From Terebella lapidaria (lineage: Eukaryota; Annelida; Polychaeta; Terebellida; Terebellidae): a stretch of 64,000 nt of DNA. The notes beneath the pieces are model-generated. The model was not told the DNA's origin, ran no database searches, and saw nothing but the letters and a program-made list of their open reading frames with translations. Every line of letters begins with the position of its first letter. Position 1 is the first letter of the stretch. This document shows positions 58,801 through 64,000 of the stretch, piece after piece. The position numbers were made by a program, and so were the translations under genes. Location: positions 19,338,481 through 19,402,480 of the forward strand of contig OX424561.1 in NCBI GenBank assembly GCA_949152475.1. Reading direction: 5' to 3'.

Positions 58801-60119
58801 AATGAAATTTCGATATTAGAATTTAACACGGGGTTCAATGGCTTTGATTAAGAAGGAAGATTCTATCAATATTTTTACTGCTCATCTGTGGGAAGGACTT
58901 TCCCTTTCCTTGCACCTTTTGATGGGGCCATCATCCCTCAGGGTTTATTGTCTCAAAACTTTCGCTTAGAGCCGCTCTTGATGTGAAAGTCATAGCTATT
59001 AATATAATCCATTTGGCCAGACCGGCTGAAATACCATTCCTAGGTGTATGTAGAAACACGGGTATGGTATCGTTTTATTTCATCTTGCAGCACTCTTTTT
59101 TTCGCCGGTACACCTCGTGTTTATTGAGTAAGATCATCTCTTCTTTTGCTGGATGTGCGAGTTTAGTTTCCTTTGAAGAGATTTTTTCCACGTTGGTTCG
59201 CACACTCCGGACGAACGCACTCCGCCGATGCCTCGCCTGTTTTTCCTGGGGGCCAGACCGTGGGGAAGAGGTTCGTGGGAGGGCGGGGGTCCCCGGGGGT
59301 ATACGGCGGGGGTTGGGGATGATCCCGCGGGAGCCACGCGCACCAGGCGCGCCGCAGACCAGGCGATTGACCGTTCCCGTTGTCGCCAGGTTGACAGTAG
59401 TATACAGTAGTTGCTTCTACCATGCACTGTTGGTTTTACCCCGCCTGGCGGCCACGAACCGTTTCGGATCTGGGAGCCAGATCATGACGGATGTTCCCCT
59501 GGGCCGAGTGGACACGTGAGTTCTGTCGCTCAAAGCACCGACCCCGGGGCAGATTGGGAGATACATGTAGCCTAACGATACCAGCTAACGTTGAGACAAC
59601 CGACCAGAAGCGTGGTATCAAAGAAATGAACTCGTCTTGAGACCAGAAGAACATTTGCCAAAATCTGCTACCCCTTTAGATATAACAAAACATCAAAGAT
59701 CAAAAACGGTCTGGTTCAAATTTGGCAGCCAACAAGATAGCCAGAACGAAAGCAGAGGTATCACTTTGCTGGATAATTCGATCAGCGTACATCTGATATA
59801 TCGAATCGTTCGATCGATGTACTACCTAAAGGTCAGTTTATTTAGAAGTGACTTGGACCCACATATATGCACCGTACATGTCTTGTAACGCATACTACCG
59901 TAAACCAACAAGACTATCCTCTATTGGTTTCTGGTACTAACTGATGTGAGAAACGGATGAGAACGATTCCCATTTGTATAGGAAATTTGCAATTTTCTTC
60001 TCCACCACTTTGTTTAACGGGTAAATTCTGATTTTCATTACGACTGTTATCGGAGATATTCAAAATAAAATATTTGGAATTTTGATTGACTTAAATAACG
60101 TACAATAATTATAAAGCCC
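55831..60119. other. Intergenic region, no gene seen
   Basis: Mostly unique. A GC-rich patch at about 59200-59500 gives open frames on both strands, including 58983-59519 (+), but none has a recognisable domain. As flanking DNA of a BMP2/4 gene it is a reasonable place for regulatory elements, which is inference only. Confidence 0.5.
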
Positions 60120-60700
60120 GTTGAGGCCAGACACTGCCAGGTGTGAAAATATATTTATCTGGCGGCCGCCACTTAATTATCTGGCGGCCACCACTTAATT
60201 ATCTGGCATATAAGGTGGCGACCGCCACTTAAATATATTTTCACAGCTGGCACTAACGGTCTTCCAATAAGGAAGCCCATTGAGGTCAGATACTGCAAGG
60301 TGTGACAATCTATTTATCTGGCGGCCGCCACTTGAATAAGTGGCGGTCGCCAAACAATTTAGTGGCGGCCGCCAGAGAATTATGTGGCGGCGCCACATAA
60401 ATATATTTTCACACCTGGCACTAACGGTCTTCCAATAAGGAAGCCCATTGAGGCCAGATACTGCAAGGTGTGACAATCTATTTATCTGGCGGCCGCCACT
60501 TGAATAAGTGGCGGTCGCCAAACAATTTAGTGGCGGCCGCCAGAGAATTATGTGGCGGCGCCACTTAAATATAATTTTCACACCTGGCACTAACGGTCTT
60601 CCAATAAGGAAGCCCATTGAGGATGAATACTGCAAAGTGTGAAAATATATTTATCTGGCGGCCGCCACTCAAATATATTTTCACATCTGGCACTAATGAT
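60120..60700. repeat. Tandem array, 168-bp unit, rich in GGCGGCCGCC palindromes
   Basis: CACTAACGGTCTTCCAATAA recurs at 60251, 60419 and 60588, with partial units on each side. Each full unit has TGGCGGCCGCCACTT and, four bases on, AAGTGGCGGTCGCCA, a 15-bp stem with one mismatch. The units contain NotI-type GCGGCCGC sites in AT-rich surroundings. Confidence 0.88.
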
Positions 60701-60719
60701 CTTCCGTAGTGAGGAGATA

Positions 60720-62730
60720 TGAATTTCAGATTGTATAAAATAAGTGTATAATATATGTATATGTACATAAAAAACCAAGAGTGTACTAGAATTTGGGGAA
60801 TGAACGAACGGGTTTCCGAGATATTTCCGTTAATTAGTCGCTGTAGTTCAAATGAAATATTTTCTAGAGCATACATACTGTACCTATGGGGAGTTCAGAA
60901 CATCAATTGAACATTACCGTTCTCGATATCCGGCGTCCTTCGTGCGGACTGGTGTTAGTGCAAAACTACAGGTTAATTTCTGCTCTTCAGTGTGTGTACC
61001 AATTTGTGTAGGTGTATGTTATAATTATACTTTTCTGCAATTTTACCTGTATTCTGGCTCGTGTAGTGTTTGTGATTGGGTATCGAAGACAAATAAATAA
61101 ATACAAAAACTCATATTTGGGTTTTTCACAATAAAATTTTTAATAATAGTTTTCTACACCATTTAATAACATTCAATCTTAAAACAATATTCGACACGGA
61201 AAGCTCATGTCTCGAATTCTGGTGAACAAAATATCAAGCCTGCAACATATATATTATGTCGTATTAATTTATAGATACTTTTGTCACAAAATGTATAAAT
61301 GCTTTGATACTTTCAACATTTTATGCCAATAGCTGACAAAGTTGTGTCGTCCTTCGAATAATATAAAAGTATTGTGTACAGCAAAACTCAGACTCACATC
61401 ATATCAGAAGAATATTAATTAGACAATTACATGTGAGCTATTTCAAGTTATGTTTTTCCAAGACGACAATCAAACAACTAAATGCACAGCATGGGTTTTC
61501 TTAATGGAATAAGTGTACGTGTAGTCTTTCTGCTTCATGATTTAGTTAAACCCAGTATTAAAAGTTCATGATGATAAATACAGTGTTTTCCATGAATAAT
61601 TCACGAGAACGTGTATAAACTCAGTCTATTTCTAACTGATTGTAATCATATTTTTGCTACTGTTACTATCTTTTGAAGATGAAAACTGTACACTATGAGA
61701 GTCATATGTTTATACAACAGGCACAAAATATACACATTGCACATGCGCTGTACACTACAGTATGTACATTACCCGGGACAATACTTAATTTAAATAGGAA
61801 GCCTATGCAAAAATATTTACAGATTGTACAGGCAATTCTCTCAATAATGTACTCAATCGAATAAAATACACAACTATGGCGGGAATATTCTTGTAATCTC
61901 ATTCACACAAATAGCAGAACCATCAGGGTTTCGTTAGTTTGTCAAATTTACACACAATATACAATAAAATGATATCTGGCCAACACGATACAAGTAAGAT
62001 TAAAATATGTCCTCACAACGTTGAACAACATAAACCAATTGCATGCCTGCATCACTGCAACACATGTCCTATGGTATCTTAGCACCGATGAAAACTTGGT
62101 ATAGTAGTACCAACAATATGTATATTTAAATAAATAAAATGTGTTGCTTTTTTCTACTTTACATGGAGTAGTACAGTTCTGTCATGCTTTGAGTGTTTTG
62201 AGAAGTGCTTTGAGAATCATACTTGATAGATACAAATGTGACAACAGCCACTGAAAAGTGGCCTCTTTTCGTGCAAGTTTTTGAAACGGTTCTAACACTC
62301 CACCTGACCAACCGATTTCTAAATACACATGACTTACGGTTTACCCAGTACACGATTTACAATCAGCAGTTTGACGTTATCAGGGAAACATACATACAAC
62401 TCACTGTATCCCTTCCCCTCTCCTACTTTAGCGCCTACGATCGTACCGGAGGACACGAACAACGCTACTGTGAGAAGTTGTTATCGTTTGACCTAACCAT
62501 GGACCTCGCGCGCTGTCACTGAGGTGTCAGGAAGCCTGGTCGCATCTCTGGAGACGAGATGAGATGGAGGCAGGAGCTGCAGGGCGGCACGGTGGGGATG
62601 CAGCAGGTGCGAGGCCGTATCCTAGGGCTGTATAGTGGGGGGTCCAAGCCGCTCCTAGCGAGTCTCGGCCGGGGTCGTTGTCAGTGTCAGTCAGGAGTCA
62701 AGTATTAACCAGATGTCTTGAACACAAGGT
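60720..62730. other. AT-rich region downstream of the BMP2/4 gene
   Basis: No coding sequence recognised. It may include distal 3' untranslated sequence of the minus-strand BMP gene if a downstream polyadenylation site is used. Confidence 0.45.
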
Positions 62731-62747
62731 GGGGTCTTCTCCGTACG

Positions 62748-62753
62748 TTTATT
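62748..62753 (-). terminator. Candidate polyadenylation signal of the BMP2/4 gene
   Basis: AATAAA on the minus strand about 510 bp after the stop codon. It is the first such hexamer noticed downstream; use is not demonstrated. Confidence 0.35.
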
Positions 62754-63261
62754 GTCCACTACGGCACTCGACATTTTACTGTCGACAAGTACTGACTAGG
62801 GCAGCAAAACGTGCTGGCGATTGAGTCTGGTAACCAGGGCGGAAAACTGGTCCAAATACCGCGGCGCAGGTCCCCCTAAAGAGGGATAGGTCTGTGACCA
62901 TTCGCACAGTCGTTCACAGCTGATGTCATGGTTAATGCTACATGATACCACTTGTCCCATTTGGAAGCTGTTCAGTTATTTGCAGTTCAACATTGTCATT
63001 GTTCAAATGTGTAGAACTGCATGCTCAGGAGACCAAGCAAAAAACTAGAGCACCAAGTGTTTCCCTCGTTGATTCGGACTCAGTTGCAAGACAATGAACA
63101 CCACACGTCGAGACCAGATTACACTGTAGTAGCTGTGGTATACACGGCAAGGTAGCGCTTTAATGAGTAACGGCGTAGCCTAGGCCTCGAGCTGGACGCG
63201 GTCAGGGCACGACTCTAGAAACTCGCTCTCAAGAGTTTGGCACAAAGACGATCGAGTTCTG

Positions 63262-64000
63262 TCATCGGCAGCCGCACGCCTCCACGACCATCTCCTCGTA
63301 CCGGCGGAGGAGCACGTTCTCCTCCTCGTCGATATACAGTAGAGCCACCTCGCTCAGCTCGGTCGGCACACAGCAGGCCTTGGGCACCGACTGCGGGTCC
63401 ACCGAGTGCACGAACTGCTGTACGACGGCGTGGTTCGTCGTGTTGAAGTGCTCGGCCATGTGGAAAGGACACTCGCCGTAGCAGAAGTAGGCCTCGTAGC
63501 CTGGCGGCGCCACGATCCAGTCCGTCCAACCGACGTCCCCAAAATCAACGTAAAGTTCTCTCCGGCGACAGTTCTTCTTGTAGTCTCTGTCCCTCCTTGG
63601 CTTGTCTCTCCGCCGCTTCCTGCCCTGTCTGTTGGGTCTTGATTTGCCTCTCCTCGTAGTGTCCCGATGTTTTCTCCGCGCCTCCCGGCGATGTCGACCA
63701 TCGTTCGTGGATGCTCCCCTTGGAGACTGTGTGTAGGTCACTAGGAGAGGAGTTGAGCTTTGCGAGCTGCTCTTGTGGCTAGACTGGTCGCGCCCCTCGC
63801 TGCGGATAACGTCTCGATTGGACCGCTTCAAGCGGACGTGGTGTAGAGGACTAGATTCTCCACTGACTTTTGAGAATCGCACCTCGAGTCCATAGTTTTT
63901 GGTTCCAGTCCTCCAAGACTCCACGGCTTGGGTGACGTCGAATGTCTCCCAGCCGGAGGTTGCAGGCTGGACGACCCTGGTGTCTAGGAGTCGTGTGACT
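63262..64000 (-). CDS. BMP2/4 (dpp-class) ligand, last coding exon, 5' truncated by window
   Basis: The minus-strand frame is open from the window edge to TGA at 63262-63264, 245 codons. The first part is the end of the propeptide: [10 protein letters not shown], then [13 protein letters not shown], the conserved BMP2/4 motif. A very basic stretch follows with furin-type sites (RQGR, RKRR). The mature domain has [27 protein letters not shown], a glycosylation site [15 protein letters not shown] and the end EACGCR. All seven cystine-knot cysteines are present. The ligand is secreted as a dimer and signals through type I/II Ser/Thr kinase receptors to Smad1/5; it patterns the dorsoventral axis in bilaterians. 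It differs from most BMP2/4 proteins at normally constant places (FCYGECPF for [18 protein letters not shown] for LNSTNHAIVQ). An ADMP or BMP5-8 identity is disfavoured by [13 protein letters not shown]. Confidence 0.93.
   Translation of the reverse strand, partial: VTRLLDTRVVQPATSGWETFDVTQAVESWRTGTKNYGLEVRFSKVSGESSPLHHVRLKRSNRDVIRSEGRDQSSHKSSSQSSTPLLVTYTQSPRGASTNDGRHRREARRKHRDTTRRGKSRPNRQGRKRRRDKPRRDRDYKKNCRRRELYVDFGDVGWTDWIVAPPGYEAYFCYGECPFHMAEHFNTTNHAVVQQFVHSVDPQSVPKACCVPTELSEVALLYIDEEENVLLRRYEEMVVEACGCR

Noticed and set aside
58983..59519. 178-residue forward frame
   Set aside because: The first half is AT-rich and the second half is GC-rich with overlapping open frames on the other strand. 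No recognisable domain or splice context.

Overview
The window is a piece of an animal nuclear genome. It holds multi-exon genes with GT-AG and some GC-AG introns, one intron of 36 kb, heavy transposon load and no bacterial features. A BMP2/4-type ligand and a fibronectin-III receptor tyrosine kinase, together with AT-rich introns, frequent TACATGTA-type motifs and large families of T-T-inserted elements with satellite cores, suggest a marine invertebrate. A mollusc, other lophotrochozoan or cephalochordate is plausible, but the phylum cannot be settled from this sequence.

Positions 760-53022 (+ strand) hold the 3' part of a receptor tyrosine kinase gene. Eighteen coding exons join with consistent reading phases into about 963 residues: three fibronectin-III or FN3-like modules, one transmembrane helix, a 33-nt microexon carrying an NPLY motif, a complete kinase domain of FGFR/RET/Tie character, and a long Ser/Thr-rich tail. 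The 5' exons lie before the window. The last exon is separated from the rest of the kinase domain by an intron of 36,070 bp. Two other introns use GC donors.

At the far end, 63262-64000 (- strand), is the last coding exon of a BMP2/4 (dpp-class) ligand, cut by the window edge. The two genes converge on an intergenic region of roughly 9 kb that contains two tandem arrays: a unit of about 99 bp just past the kinase 3' end, and a 168-bp unit rich in GGCGGCCGCC palindromes.

Most of the remaining DNA is transposon. The dominant class is a set of non-autonomous elements (called A, A', B, C and D here) that sit between T residues, begin with a short self-complementary hairpin, repeat one arm of that hairpin near the 3' end, end with a second hairpin (plus CTAG in B, C and D), and carry satellite-like tandem cores. 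This matches the Helentron/Helitron2 (HINE) plan. They are nested: A'[A2[Tigger]], A3[B] abutting C1, and C2[D[C3]]. Four hAT-like elements with 8-bp target duplications (one keeps a BED-finger start) and two pogo/Tigger-like elements with TA duplications and broken transposase pieces complete the set.

No RNA gene, CRISPR array or intact transposase was found.
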